From assembly GCF_009183365.2 (NCBI RefSeq), contig NZ_CP068230.1:1003001-1067000 (forward strand): a stretch of DNA of 64,000 nt. The letters are read 5' to 3'. Position 1 is the stretch's first letter. Each line of letters starts with the position of its first letter. Below are positions 24,821 through 33,747 of the stretch, one piece after another. The stretch comes from Shewanella algae (GTDB taxonomy: Bacteria > Pseudomonadota > Gammaproteobacteria > Enterobacterales > Shewanellaceae). The position numbers and the translations under genes were made by a program. A model generated the notes under the pieces. It saw only the letters and a list, made by a program, of their open reading frames with translations, was not told where the DNA came from and made no database searches.

Positions 24821-26143
24821 ATGTCAAAACACCAACCTTCACTTGTCGGCCGTCTATGGTCACGCTGGTCGGGGCTGCCGCTGTGGCTGAAAATACTGAT
24901 AGGTATGGTTCTGGGGATGAGTACCGGACTGATACTGGGTAAAGATGCCATCTATCTCAAGCCCATAGGGACTCTGTTCGTCAACACCATCAAGATGCTG
25001 ATAGTGCCATTGGTGTTCTGCTCGCTGATAGTGGGTGTGACCTCAATGCAGGATACCGCCAAGATGGGGCGGATAGGTTTCAAATCTTTTGCCTTCTATC
25101 TGGGGACCACTTCCATTGCCATCAGCCTGGGGTTGATAGTCGGTTCAGTCATACGTCCGGGCTCAGGGCTGAATATGACCCCTGAGGTCGGTACCGAAAA
25201 GGCTACCCAGGCGCCTTCTGTAATGGAAACCCTGATCAACATAGTGCCCACCAACCCGGTATCGGCTCTGGCCGAAGGGCAGATACTGCAGGTGATAGTA
25301 TTCGCCGTGGCACTGGGGATAGCCCTGGTGTTGATTGGTGAGCATGGCAGGCCAGCGATTCGTGTATTCGAGAGCCTGGCGGAAGCCATGTACAAGCTGA
25401 CCGATATGGTAATGAGTCTGGCGCCCTATGGGGTGTTTGGCTTGATGGCCTGGGTGGCCGGTGAGTACGGCATGGAGATGCTGCTGCCGCTCATTAAGGT
25501 GATTGTTGCCGTTTATATCGGTTGTTTCCTGCATATTGTCGGCTTCTACAGCCTGGTATTGAGTGTGTTTGCCCGCCTCAATCCACTGCAGTTCTTCAAG
25601 GGGATCAGCAATGCCATGGCGGTCGCCTTCACCACATCCAGCTCGGCGGGAAGTCTGCCTGCCAGTATGAAGTGTGCCAGCGAATACCTGGGAGTGAACA
25701 AGAAGATTTCCAGCTTTGTGCTACCGCTGGGCACCACTATCAACATGGATGGTACCGCCCTCTATCAAGGGGTGACCGCGCTGTTTGTGGCTCAGGCTTT
25801 TGGGATGGATCTTACCTGGGTCGATTACATTACCATTATTCTGACCGCGACCTTGGCTTCCATAGGTACTGCGGGTGTGCCCGGTGCCGGCTTGGTGATG
25901 CTGACGCTGGTGCTGACCACTGTAGGCTTACCGCTGGAAGGGGTGGCGATAATTGCCGGTATCGACCGTATTCTGGATATGGCCCGAACTGTCGTTAATG
26001 TGTCCGGCGACTTGGTGGCAACCACTGTGATTGCCAAGTCGGAAAATGAGCTGGATATAGAGCACTATAACGCTGATATGCAGCAGAGTGCTCTGATAGC
26101 CGAGCAGAATGCCGTCAGCGCTGCAGAGGAAGGGCGCAGCTGA
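24821..26143 (+). CDS. DAACS-family dicarboxylate/amino acid:cation symporter
   Basis: This 440-residue inner-membrane symporter starts at ATG 24821, with CAAGG 7 nt upstream. It has the transport core of the GltP/DctA family: a serine-rich re-entrant loop (FTTSSSAGSLPASMKCA), PLGTTINMDGTALYQGVTALFVAQ, ASIGTAGVPGAGLVML and IAGIDRILDMARTVVNVSGDLVATTVIAK. Substrates are glutamate, aspartate or C4-dicarboxylates; the sequence does not decide. The N-terminal segment GLPLWLKILIGMVLGMSTGLILG is the first membrane helix. A strong bidirectional terminator follows. Confidence 0.92.
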   Translation: MSKHQPSLVGRLWSRWSGLPLWLKILIGMVLGMSTGLILGKDAIYLKPIGTLFVNTIKMLIVPLVFCSLIVGVTSMQDTAKMGRIGFKSFAFYLGTTSIAISLGLIVGSVIRPGSGLNMTPEVGTEKATQAPSVMETLINIVPTNPVSALAEGQILQVIVFAVALGIALVLIGEHGRPAIRVFESLAEAMYKLTDMVMSLAPYGVFGLMAWVAGEYGMEMLLPLIKVIVAVYIGCFLHIVGFYSLVLSVFARLNPLQFFKGISNAMAVAFTTSSSAGSLPASMKCASEYLGVNKKISSFVLPLGTTINMDGTALYQGVTALFVAQAFGMDLTWVDYITIILTATLASIGTAGVPGAGLVMLTLVLTTVGLPLEGVAIIAGIDRILDMARTVVNVSGDLVATTVIAKSENELDIEHYNADMQQSALIAEQNAVSAAEEGRS

Positions 26144-26181
26144 ATTTTGCAATATGAGCGCGACTGAGAGTGTGTTGCAGT

Positions 26182-26216
26182 CATTAAAAAACCGCCGGAG
26201 GGCGGTTTTTTAATGA
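26182..26216. terminator. bidirectional terminator
   Basis: CATTAAAAAACCGCC and GGCGGTTTTTTAATG form a perfect 15-bp stem, with A and T runs on both sides, between convergent genes. Confidence 0.95.
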
Positions 26217-26229
26217 CTTGAGGCAGAAC

Positions 26230-26649
26230 TCAGAGGCTGCTGAGTTGCAGTAACACCTTGCCGTCATCGCTTTTGAGCAAGAGTTTGCCATTGCTGACTT
26301 CACCTTGGGTTACCTGAGGCAAAGCTTGCATCACCAGTTGCTCCTGGGCCATCAGGGCATCGACACAGGCTTTCATTGTGCTGCCGGCCGGGGAGAGTTT
26401 CAGCTTCTGACCTTCCTGGGAATAGGTTCCGAAGAAGTTATTGCAGCTGTTGTTGCCGGACAGTTTGCCGTCATTGGTAAAAACCAATTGGGCAGGGCTG
26501 TAATCTATAGTGGGTTGCCCCATAATGCTTTCTACATGCCAGCTGCCTTCCAGTGGCAGATACTGACCTTGGGTATCCGGGGTGGTTTGGCATGCAGCCA
26601 GACCAAATAGCAGCGCAGCGGCTACGAAGGTTTTCTTAATCATGGTCAT
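26230..26649 (-). CDS. META-domain lipoprotein (HslJ-like)
   Basis: This 139-residue lipoprotein has a signal peptide ending FGLAAC. The mature part is one META domain: LEGSWHVESIMGQPTIDYSPAQLVFTNDGKLSGNNSCNNFFGTYSQEG, then LKLSPAGSTMKAC and the closing KLLLKSDDGKVLLQL. HslJ of this family is heat-inducible and linked to novobiocin resistance; the molecular role is unknown. Two ATG codons two residues apart are possible starts (26649 and 26643). Confidence 0.87.
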   Translation of the reverse strand: MTMIKKTFVAAALLFGLAACQTTPDTQGQYLPLEGSWHVESIMGQPTIDYSPAQLVFTNDGKLSGNNSCNNFFGTYSQEGQKLKLSPAGSTMKACVDALMAQEQLVMQALPQVTQGEVSNGKLLLKSDDGKVLLQLSSL

Positions 26650-26716
26650 TTTTCCATTAGTCTATTAAGCCTCTATAGTGTGACAAGAATAGCGCGGATT
26701 AAAAAGGGGGAGAAGG

Positions 26717-26947
26717 GTGATATCCAGGGCTAACTCAGTGATAGGCCTTCTGAAATTGTTACATTGGATAGGTGTGTTAATGCTGCTTGGCGGCATTGGG
26801 CTTTACATGTTGACCGATATGGCACTTGAGGTCAGCGGAATGTTGACCATTGCCTCACTGATAGGCTTGGGGTTGGTATTCATGTCCCCTTATCCTGTGG
26901 TTATTTTTATCCAATGGGCCAAGGCTCAGGATCAAAAACCGCAATAA
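26717..26947 (+). CDS. small two-helix membrane protein, unknown function
   Basis: This 76-residue protein starts with GTG at 26717, preceded by GGGGGAG. It has two hydrophobic segments, roughly residues 8-33 and 40-65, and ends with the charged tail QWAKAQDQKPQ. I do not recognise a family. The ribosome site and membrane profile support a real gene. It stands alone between a META lipoprotein gene and convergent regulatory genes. Confidence 0.6.
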   Translation: MISRANSVIGLLKLLHWIGVLMLLGGIGLYMLTDMALEVSGMLTIASLIGLGLVFMSPYPVVIFIQWAKAQDQKPQ

Positions 26948-27003
26948 TCGCCCAAGTTCGCAGCTTGGTTTACTCAACATAAGCGGCTTATCCCGGATTG
27001 GCG

Positions 27004-27864
27004 TTAAGTTTTATATTGCAGCAGATCTTGCTCTGCCTGTTCCAACATGGGTGAGAGTTCGAAGTGGGAGTCCGGTGCAAAGAAGCTTTGCCCCACCAAT
27101 AACTGCAGGCCACAATCACTGCGGCTGACCTGCTTTTTCAGGCGACTGGCGAGGATATCCAGGTGCGCCTGGCTGTCCACAAATGCCAGAATAATGAACT
27201 GGTTGTGATTCAATCGGGCACATATGTCGGCTTCGCGCATGTTCTCCAGTATCACCCTTGCCAACATTTTCAGGGATTGATCCTGCTGCAGTCCGCCAAT
27301 GCGGTTTGAATCCAGCTCCTTGCCTTCCAGCAACATAAGCCCGGCATGGGAGCCCAAACGGCGACTGAGGCTCAGTTGCCTCGGCGCCAACAGATTAAAG
27401 CCTCTGGGGTTGAGCATACAGGTGAGTTCATCCTGCAGAGATAGAGACTCCAGCTGCTCCATCAGTTGCAACTGTCCAAGCTCGGCCTTGAGCAGCACCA
27501 GCATAGGCTCGAGCAAAGACTGCAACTGCTCTAATGCCACCTTGGGTTTGCCATTGAGGATCAGTAATTCGCCAAACAGCTTGCCATCGGACCAATGAAG
27601 TGGGTACTTGATGGTCTCCGCCGGGTTAGCTGCAAAGTGTTGCAGCAGGGAGGCGATACCTTCAAATTCAGTTGGGATTTCAGCCGCCGGGCTGTGGCTC
27701 AGGACCTGCAGCTTGGTATCTGGCATATGTTGCAGTAACAGCACAGTTTGGGCGTGAAACATCTCTCTGACAGTAACCAAGCGACTCTGCCAATGGTCGA
27801 GCTGCAAAGGGTCGTTGGGATGGTCTCTTAAGCTGCTGGTTCTTTCCGTCAGTTGCGCATGCAT
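27004..27864 (-). CDS. GAF-like plus degenerate GGDEF protein (paralogue 1)
   Basis: This 286-residue protein has an N-terminal GAF-like sensor (about residues 25-130) and a C-terminal GGDEF-like fold that starts at LSLQDELTCMLNPRGFNLLAPRQLSLSRRLG. The D-x-LT-x-x-x-NR-x-G-F entry is recognisable, but the GGDEF signature is replaced by NHNQFIILAF. It therefore should not make cyclic di-GMP, and may bind a nucleotide or another protein. It lies 129 bp downstream of a similar gene and may share its transcript. Confidence 0.75.
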   Translation of the reverse strand: MHAQLTERTSSLRDHPNDPLQLDHWQSRLVTVREMFHAQTVLLLQHMPDTKLQVLSHSPAAEIPTEFEGIASLLQHFAANPAETIKYPLHWSDGKLFGELLILNGKPKVALEQLQSLLEPMLVLLKAELGQLQLMEQLESLSLQDELTCMLNPRGFNLLAPRQLSLSRRLGSHAGLMLLEGKELDSNRIGGLQQDQSLKMLARVILENMREADICARLNHNQFIILAFVDSQAHLDILASRLKKQVSRSDCGLQLLVGQSFFAPDSHFELSPMLEQAEQDLLQYKT

Positions 27865-27993
27865 ATAGTTATAGTATTTGTGATGGCAAGGATTGCCTCA
27901 GAATACCCAACTGCGTGCGTTAATAAAATGAAAAAATTCGGTTATTGGATCTGGGTCTTTTTAACGTCTCTTCTGTGCTTTGAATCAAGGGGC

Positions 27994-28941
27994 TCATGCT
28001 TCTTTCTTTTGCTGTTTGGATGACTTGAGTCCAGCCCTGGCACTTTCCAGCATAGGCGCCAGCTTGGCGGCAGAGTCAGGGCTGAAAAAGCAACTGCTGG
28101 AGTCCAGTTGTAATGGGGCCGAAAACTGGTTCATCTGCCGCTCAAGGCGTTTGATGATATGCTCCAGATCCCGCTCCAGATCGACAAACACCAGCAGGAC
28201 ATATTGGCTGTCGTTATAGTGGGCAGCGATATCTGCGGTTCTTATGGTATTGAGGATCAGGTTGCCGAGTTCTCTATGGTGACGTGCCAGCGTTTCGGCA
28301 TCCATATTCATCCCGGGTATCAACTCGAAAAAAATAATGCCTGAATGAGCACCGAAGCGGCGGCCGAGATTGAGCTGCCTGGGTGCCATCATGATAAAGC
28401 CGTAGTGGTTGAGTATGCCGGTCTCCCGGTCACGCATGGACAGCGACTCAATTCTGTGACTCTGGCATAAGAGCGCCAAGTCTTGCTGCAGCAGAATTTG
28501 GAACGGCTCCAACATATAGGGGCTGATGTGTTGCTGTTCGTTGGCATGGGCATTGATGACACACAGGCAACCGAATACCGAGCCGTCGGGCCAGAGCACT
28601 GGCCGGGATAGAATCCCCAGGACATTGCTGAACTCTTTTGGGTTGTCATCATTGGTGGAACGGGTGAGATCCAGATTAACGCCCTCGGGTGGGCTATCGA
28701 CCATACGCTGGAATACACTTTCATCTGCAGAGAATACCTTGCCGGGCGGGAACCTGTGGCTGGCATCGGCGGCGCTGACAATGACTTCGAATCCCTGATC
28801 TGTCTTTTGCAGCACAAAGACTTTGTCGGCCTGGTAGTAACGTTTCATTAGCTCACATTGATGCATCCAGCGAATAAGGTTGAGTCTGTGGCTTTCATTT
28901 TCCAATAGGCTCTTGCCTGGGTCTATGGTATCCGGGAGCAT
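27994..28941 (-). CDS. GAF plus degenerate GGDEF protein (paralogue 2)
   Basis: This 315-residue protein starts at ATG 28941 (AGGA 6 nt upstream) rather than the TTG at 29007. It has a GAF-like sensor (residues 20-150; RPVLWPDGSVFGCLCVINA is typical) and a C-terminal GGDEF-like fold with RDRETGILNHYGFIMMAPRQLNLGRRFG. The active-site motif reads YNDSQYVLLVF, so it is catalytically degenerate. It shares the APRQL-L-RR-G block with its neighbour at 27004-27864, showing a tandem duplication. Confidence 0.77.
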   Translation of the reverse strand: MLPDTIDPGKSLLENESHRLNLIRWMHQCELMKRYYQADKVFVLQKTDQGFEVIVSAADASHRFPPGKVFSADESVFQRMVDSPPEGVNLDLTRSTNDDNPKEFSNVLGILSRPVLWPDGSVFGCLCVINAHANEQQHISPYMLEPFQILLQQDLALLCQSHRIESLSMRDRETGILNHYGFIMMAPRQLNLGRRFGAHSGIIFFELIPGMNMDAETLARHHRELGNLILNTIRTADIAAHYNDSQYVLLVFVDLERDLEHIIKRLERQMNQFSAPLQLDSSSCFFSPDSAAKLAPMLESARAGLKSSKQQKKEA

Positions 28942-29070
28942 ATCTCTTCCTGAGTCGAGTGGCTTAAGTTCAACTTTAAGTGTGGAAGCAGTATGGGAAT
29001 TTCGCAAATCGAGTGCGGCTGCAACAGGCTTTGGCTATAATGCGGCTTCTTTTATTGCTGAGCCTTTTTG

Positions 29071-29607
29071 ATGCCAGAAACCATGCAATACCGCCAGGCT
29101 GAGGCGGCCGATGTTGAGACGATTGCCAGCCTGGAGCAGCGCTTCGGCCAGGATGAATTGAGTGCCAGAGAGCGTACACGGGGCATGCAAGGGCAGGGCT
29201 TTTCGGCCAAGGAGCTTGAACCTCTGGTGGCCGCCGGTCATGTGTGGTTGGCGTTGGACGCGACTAAGGTAGTCGGTTATCTGATAACCGGCAGTTGGGA
29301 TAAACTCAAGCATTCGCCTTTGTGTCAGGCCCTCAGTCGGCAACTGGCCCAGAATCGCTTTGACCTGGGGCTGAACTGGCAGCAGACTCTGCATTACGGC
29401 CCGGTTTGGGTGCATCCTGAATATCGTGGCAAGGGCGTGTTTGATAAGCTTTACGGCGCCGCCAGAGCCAACATCAGTGCGCCTTGGCTGGCACTGATCG
29501 CCGAGGACAACGAGGCGTCTATACGAGCCCATAGCAGGGATGGCCGCATGCGCACCCTGGACTTTGTCACCCTTTGCGGCAGGGATTTTTATCTGCTGCT
29601 GGGCTAA
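29071..29607 (+). CDS. GNAT-family acetyltransferase
   Basis: This 178-residue protein carries GNAT features: YRQAEAADVETIASLEQRF at the start, HVWLALDATKVVGYLITG, and the acetyl-CoA loop in HYGPVWVHPEYRGKGVFDKLYGAARANI. The end AEDNEASIRAHSRDGRMRTLDFVTLCGRDFYLLL fits the last strands. The acceptor is unknown. It lies 26 bp before a small hypothetical gene on the same strand and is divergent from the GAF/GGDEF pair. Confidence 0.82.
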   Translation: MPETMQYRQAEAADVETIASLEQRFGQDELSARERTRGMQGQGFSAKELEPLVAAGHVWLALDATKVVGYLITGSWDKLKHSPLCQALSRQLAQNRFDLGLNWQQTLHYGPVWVHPEYRGKGVFDKLYGAARANISAPWLALIAEDNEASIRAHSRDGRMRTLDFVTLCGRDFYLLLG

Positions 29608-29633
29608 CAGCCGCTTTGACGCGGGAGAGCAAG

Positions 29634-29963
29634 ATGCAAAACACGCCAGAAACCCTACTGCAAGCCTGTGAGTCGCTAAGGCTATCTGCCTGGGATAATG
29701 TCAGATACCTGGTGTCTGTTTTGGCGCTGCAGGGCGAACAGGCAAAGGCCTTTGAAGCCCAAATCGATGGCAAGCCGCATTATCTGCTGCAAGCCTTGGG
29801 CGTCTGTTTCGACTGTGGGCGCAGCAACAGTTATCAGGTGCAGATCCGTCTGTTGACCGATACCGAATTCACTCCAATGAAAGTGTTGGATATCACGCCG
29901 CTATCGGCCGAGCAGTTGGGTTACCTCTGTATGGAAACGGCCCATTTCGATCACTGCTACTGA
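29634..29963 (+). CDS. conserved hypothetical cytoplasmic protein
   Basis: This 109-residue soluble protein starts at ATG 29634, with GGGAGAG upstream. It contains ACESLRLSAWDNVRYLVSVLALQGEQA, a cysteine pair in VCFDCGRSNSYQVQIRLL and a third and fourth cysteine in the C-terminal half. I do not recognise a family. It follows the GNAT gene by 26 bp and probably shares its transcript, which ends at a strong terminator. Confidence 0.7.
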   Translation: MQNTPETLLQACESLRLSAWDNVRYLVSVLALQGEQAKAFEAQIDGKPHYLLQALGVCFDCGRSNSYQVQIRLLTDTEFTPMKVLDITPLSAEQLGYLCMETAHFDHCY

Positions 29964-29982
29964 GTGTCAGTTCGACAGATAT

Positions 29983-30010
29983 AAAAAAACCGCCCTGAGG
30001 CGGTTTTTTT
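29983..30010. terminator. bidirectional terminator between metK and the hypothetical gene
   Basis: AAAAAAACCGCC and GGCGGTTTTTTT form a perfect 12-bp stem with a 4-nt loop, with A and T runs on both sides. Confidence 0.95.
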
Positions 30011-30024
30011 GCAAGCTGAGTCTA

Positions 30025-31176
30025 TTACAGACCTGCGTCGGCGCGCAGGGCTTCAGCCTTGTTGGTTTGCTCCCATGGGAACTCATCACGGCCGAAGTGA
30101 CCGTAAGCGGCGGTGCCTTGATAGATGGGACGCGCCAGATCCAGCATCTCGGTCAGGCCGTATGGGCGCAGATCGAAGTGCTGACGAACCAATTGGATCA
30201 GCAGCTCTTGCGAGACTTTGCCGGTACCGAAGGTTTCCACACTGATGGAAGTCGGTTCGGCCACACCAATGGCGTAAGACACCTGGATTTCACAGCGATC
30301 CGCCAGACCGGCAGCCACTATGTTCTTGGCAACGTAACGGGCAGCGTAAGCGGCGCTACGGTCAACCTTGGATGGGTCTTTACCTGAGAAGGCGCCACCA
30401 CCGTGACGGGCCATGCCGCCGTAGGTATCAACGATGATCTTGCGACCGGTCAAACCACAGTCACCCATAGGGCCACCGATAACGAAACGGCCGGTTGGGT
30501 TGATGAAGTACTTGGTGTCCTTATTCAGCCACTGGGCAGGCAGTACCGGCTTAATGATGGTTTCCATCACGCCTTCCACCAGATCCGCCTGACTGACGCT
30601 GTCGCAATGCTGGGTAGAAAGTACCACGGCATCGATACCGACAATCTTGTTGTCTTCGTAGGCGAAAGTCACCTGAGACTTGGCGTCGGGACGCAGCCAA
30701 GGCAGAGCGCCGCTCTTGCGTACTTCGGACTGGCGCTTAACCAACTGGTGAGCATAAGTGATAGGAGCCGGCATCAGCACGTCAGTCTCATTGCTGGCGT
30801 AACCAAACATCAGACCCTGGTCACCGGCACCCTGTTCTTTGGGATCGGCACGGTCTACACCCTGGTTGATATCGGGGGACTGCTTACCGATGGCGTTCAG
30901 TACCGCACAGCTGTCGGCATCAAAACCCATATCTGAGTGGGTATAACCTATTTCGCGAACGGTTTTACGGGTCAGCTCTTCAATATCGACCCAGGCAGAG
31001 GTGGTGACTTCACCGGCTACCAATACCATACCTGTCTTGACCAGGGTTTCACAGGCTACACGGGCCTTGGGATCCTGAGCCAGAATCGCGTCGAGTACCG
31101 CATCAGAAATCTGATCGGCGATTTTATCTGGATGTCCTTCTGAGACCGACTCAGAGGTAAACAAGTGTTTTGCCAT
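30025..31176 (-). CDS. metK: S-adenosylmethionine synthetase
   Basis: This 383-residue enzyme makes SAM from methionine and ATP. The start MAKHLFTSESVSEGHPDKIADQ is the universal MetK start, so 31176 is used rather than 31206. Signatures are GDQGLMFGYA, the P-loop-like GGAFSGKDPSKVDRSAAYAAR, and DTYGGMARHGGGAFSG. Ion ligands fall in GHPDK. A four-box MetJ operator lies about 30-60 bp upstream of the start. The gene is divergent from tkt, the usual Shewanella arrangement. Confidence 0.97.
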   Translation of the reverse strand: MAKHLFTSESVSEGHPDKIADQISDAVLDAILAQDPKARVACETLVKTGMVLVAGEVTTSAWVDIEELTRKTVREIGYTHSDMGFDADSCAVLNAIGKQSPDINQGVDRADPKEQGAGDQGLMFGYASNETDVLMPAPITYAHQLVKRQSEVRKSGALPWLRPDAKSQVTFAYEDNKIVGIDAVVLSTQHCDSVSQADLVEGVMETIIKPVLPAQWLNKDTKYFINPTGRFVIGGPMGDCGLTGRKIIVDTYGGMARHGGGAFSGKDPSKVDRSAAYAARYVAKNIVAAGLADRCEIQVSYAIGVAEPTSISVETFGTGKVSQELLIQLVRQHFDLRPYGLTEMLDLARPIYQGTAAYGHFGRDEFPWEQTNKAEALRADAGL

Positions 31177-31204
31177 AATTCGGAAAATCTCGTCTGTGGA
31201 ATTC

Positions 31205-31236
31205 AAACGTGTAGAAGCATCTACATCTAGACGGCC
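31205..31236. promoter_or_regulatory. MetJ operator (four tandem met boxes) of metK
   Basis: Four adjacent 8-mers read AAACGTGT, AGAAGCAT, CTACATCT and AGACGGCC. They match the met box AGACGTCT at 6, 5, 5 and 6 of 8 positions. A tandem in-phase array of this kind is how MetJ-SAM binds cooperatively. It lies just upstream of metK. Confidence 0.7.
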
Positions 31237-31621
31237 ATTTTAGTAGAATTCGACTTGGATGACACCCCTTGTCGCAAATATTTGTGCGCCATGGCGCAGG
31301 AATCGGCTCAAATGACTCAAATCTTTTTTTACTGTTTTCAGCTATTTTGCTGAAATTTATCAGATTCATCTGTATCTGAATCTAGACTTTTCCTCTGGCA
31401 ATTCAGCCTTGGCATTTGCGTTGAAAGCGATCAGCGGACAGGCAAGTTGACAGCTTTGTGAGCGGCAGGCTTCGCAAATGAGGCGCAAATGTAAACACAA
31501 AGCAAAGCTTGGGCTGCTTTTGGCGCCGTGGGTGGACGAATTTTATTTGCGTCCTTCTGCCCGGTAGGGGAAAATATGGCTCCATTTTGCCCAAGACCTC
31601 TAAGATCAAGCAGGAGAGAGC
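31237..31621. other. divergent metK-tkt intergenic region
   Basis: Beyond the MetJ boxes, the rest of this AT-rich gap must contain both promoters and the tkt leader. I see no gene or further convincing operator in it. Confidence 0.55.
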
Positions 31622-33616
31622 ATGTCTTCCCGTAAAGAACTCGCTAACGCTATCCGTGTTTTAAGTATGGACGCTGTCCAAAAGGCCAATTCCGGCCACC
31701 CCGGTGCTCCCATGGGGATGGCAGATATCGCCGAAGTCCTGTGGCGGGATCACCTCAAGCACAACCCTGTGAACCCTCAATGGGCTGACCGCGACCGCTT
31801 TGTGCTGTCAAACGGCCATGGTTCCATGCTGCATTACTCACTGCTGCATCTGGCGGGTTATGATCTGGGCATTGAAGATCTCAAGCAGTTCCGTCAACTG
31901 CACTCACGTACTCCGGGCCACCCTGAATATGGTTATGCTCCCGGCATCGAAACCACCACAGGGCCTCTGGGCCAAGGTATCACCAATGCCGTAGGTATGG
32001 CGATTGCGGAAAAGACTCTGGCGGCTCAGTTTAACCGTGACGGTCACGATATTGTCGATCATCATACTTATGTCTTCATGGGTGACGGCTGCCTGATGGA
32101 AGGTATCTCCCACGAAGCCTGCTCTCTGGCCGGTACTCTGGGTCTTGGCAAACTGATCGCCTTCTGGGATGACAATGGTATCTCTATCGACGGTCATGTT
32201 GAAGGCTGGTTCAGTGATGATACCCCCAAGCGCTTTGAAGCCTACGGCTGGCATGTGGTCGCCGGTGTCGACGGTCACGATCCGCAAGCTATCAACGCCG
32301 CCATCGACGCCGCCAAGGCCGATCCGCGTCCATCGCTGATCTGCTGCAAGACCATCATAGGTTACGGTTCTCCCAACAAGTCAGGTTCTCACGATTGCCA
32401 CGGTGCGCCGCTGGGTGATGCTGAAATCGCCGCCGCCCGTGAATTCCTGGGCTGGAAGCACGACCCATTCGTGATCCCATCTGAAATCTATGCCGCCTGG
32501 GATGCCAAGGAAGCCGGTAAGGCCGCCGAAAACAGCTGGAACGACAAGTTCGCTGCCTATGAAGCCGCTCACCCTGCGCTGGCCGCCGAGCTCAAGCGTC
32601 GCCTCAACGGTGAACTGCCAGCCAACTTTGACGTCGATGCCAAAGCCTATATAAAGCAGCTGCAGGCCAATCCTGCCAATATTGCTTCCCGTAAGGCCTC
32701 GCAAAATGCCCTGGAAGCCTTCGGTAAAATGCTGCCGGAATTCTTAGGGGGCAGTGCCGACCTGGCGCCTTCCAACCTGACCATGTACTCAGGTTCCAAG
32801 CCTATTTCGGCCGAAGATGCCAGCGGCAACTACCTGCACTATGGTGTGCGTGAGTTTGGTATGACCGCCATCATCAACGGTATTGCCCTGCACGGCGGGT
32901 TTGTACCTTACGGCGCCACCTTCCTGATGTTTATGGAATACGCCCGTAATGCCATGCGCATGGCTGCGCTGATGAAGGTGCAGAACATTCAGGTCTATAC
33001 CCACGATTCCATCGGTCTGGGTGAAGACGGCCCGACTCACCAACCGGTTGAGCAGATTGCCTCGTTGCGTATGACTCCCAACATGAGCACCTGGCGCCCA
33101 TGTGACCAGGTAGAATCTGCCATTGCCTGGAAGTACGCCATAGAGCGCAAAGACGGCCCAACTTCACTGATCTTCTCGCGTCAGAACCTGATCCAGATGC
33201 CACGCAGCGCCGAGCAATTGAGCGATGTGGCCAAGGGCGGTTATGTGCTGGTGGATTGCGAAGGCGCGCCTGAGCTGATCATCATTGCCACCGGCAGCGA
33301 AGTTGAGTTGGCGGTTAAGGCACAGGCTGAGCTGGCTGCTACTGGCGCCAAGGTGCGTGTGGTTTCTATGCCATCTACCGACGTATTTGACCAACAGGAC
33401 GCGGCTTATAAAGAAGCCGTACTGCCAGCCAATGTCACAAAACGACTGGCAGTGGAAGCGGGCATAGCCGATTACTGGTATAAATATGTGGGCCTGAACG
33501 GTCGCATTATTGGCATGACCAGCTTCGGTGAGTCAGCGCCTGCCAATCAGTTGTTTGAGATGTTCGGTTTCACTGTAGATAAAGTGGTTGAAGCCGGTAA
33601 GGCTCTGCTCGCCTGA
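31622..33616 (+). CDS. tkt: transketolase
   Basis: This 664-residue thiamine-diphosphate enzyme transfers two-carbon units in the pentose phosphate pathway. The N-terminal part has SMDAVQKANSGHPGAPMGMAD and DRFVLSNGHGSMLHY. The ThDP motif runs GDGCLMEGISHEA to WDDNGISIDG. GVREFGM carries the catalytic Glu. The second domain has HDSIGLGEDGPTHQPVEQ with its substrate-binding residues. CAGGAGAGAG precedes the ATG. It heads the tkt-epd-pgk-fba cluster. Confidence 0.97.
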   Translation: MSSRKELANAIRVLSMDAVQKANSGHPGAPMGMADIAEVLWRDHLKHNPVNPQWADRDRFVLSNGHGSMLHYSLLHLAGYDLGIEDLKQFRQLHSRTPGHPEYGYAPGIETTTGPLGQGITNAVGMAIAEKTLAAQFNRDGHDIVDHHTYVFMGDGCLMEGISHEACSLAGTLGLGKLIAFWDDNGISIDGHVEGWFSDDTPKRFEAYGWHVVAGVDGHDPQAINAAIDAAKADPRPSLICCKTIIGYGSPNKSGSHDCHGAPLGDAEIAAAREFLGWKHDPFVIPSEIYAAWDAKEAGKAAENSWNDKFAAYEAAHPALAAELKRRLNGELPANFDVDAKAYIKQLQANPANIASRKASQNALEAFGKMLPEFLGGSADLAPSNLTMYSGSKPISAEDASGNYLHYGVREFGMTAIINGIALHGGFVPYGATFLMFMEYARNAMRMAALMKVQNIQVYTHDSIGLGEDGPTHQPVEQIASLRMTPNMSTWRPCDQVESAIAWKYAIERKDGPTSLIFSRQNLIQMPRSAEQLSDVAKGGYVLVDCEGAPELIIIATGSEVELAVKAQAELAATGAKVRVVSMPSTDVFDQQDAAYKEAVLPANVTKRLAVEAGIADYWYKYVGLNGRIIGMTSFGESAPANQLFEMFGFTVDKVVEAGKALLA

Positions 33617-33642
33617 GCCGCGCCTGCCTGATTGGAAATGAC

Positions 33643-33674
33643 TGTGCGGCAACCAGGCAATGGAATGCCGCACA
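33643..33674 (+). repeat. hairpin 1 between tkt and epd
   Basis: TGTGCGGCA and TGCCGCACA form a perfect 9-bp inverted repeat 27 bp after the tkt stop codon. No T run follows. Confidence 0.6.
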
Positions 33675-33682
33675 GGAAGTGC

Positions 33683-33709
33683 AACGGCCTGTCAGGAAGA
33701 CAGGCCGTT
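33683..33709 (+). repeat. hairpin 2 between tkt and epd
   Basis: AACGGCCTGTC and GACAGGCCGTT form a perfect 11-bp stem with a 5-nt loop, 38 bp before the epd start. It has no T run and therefore looks like an RNA-processing or stability element rather than a strong terminator. Confidence 0.6.
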
Positions 33710-33747
33710 ACCCAATCAGCATCCCTCATTAGAGGAACAGGATCTCC

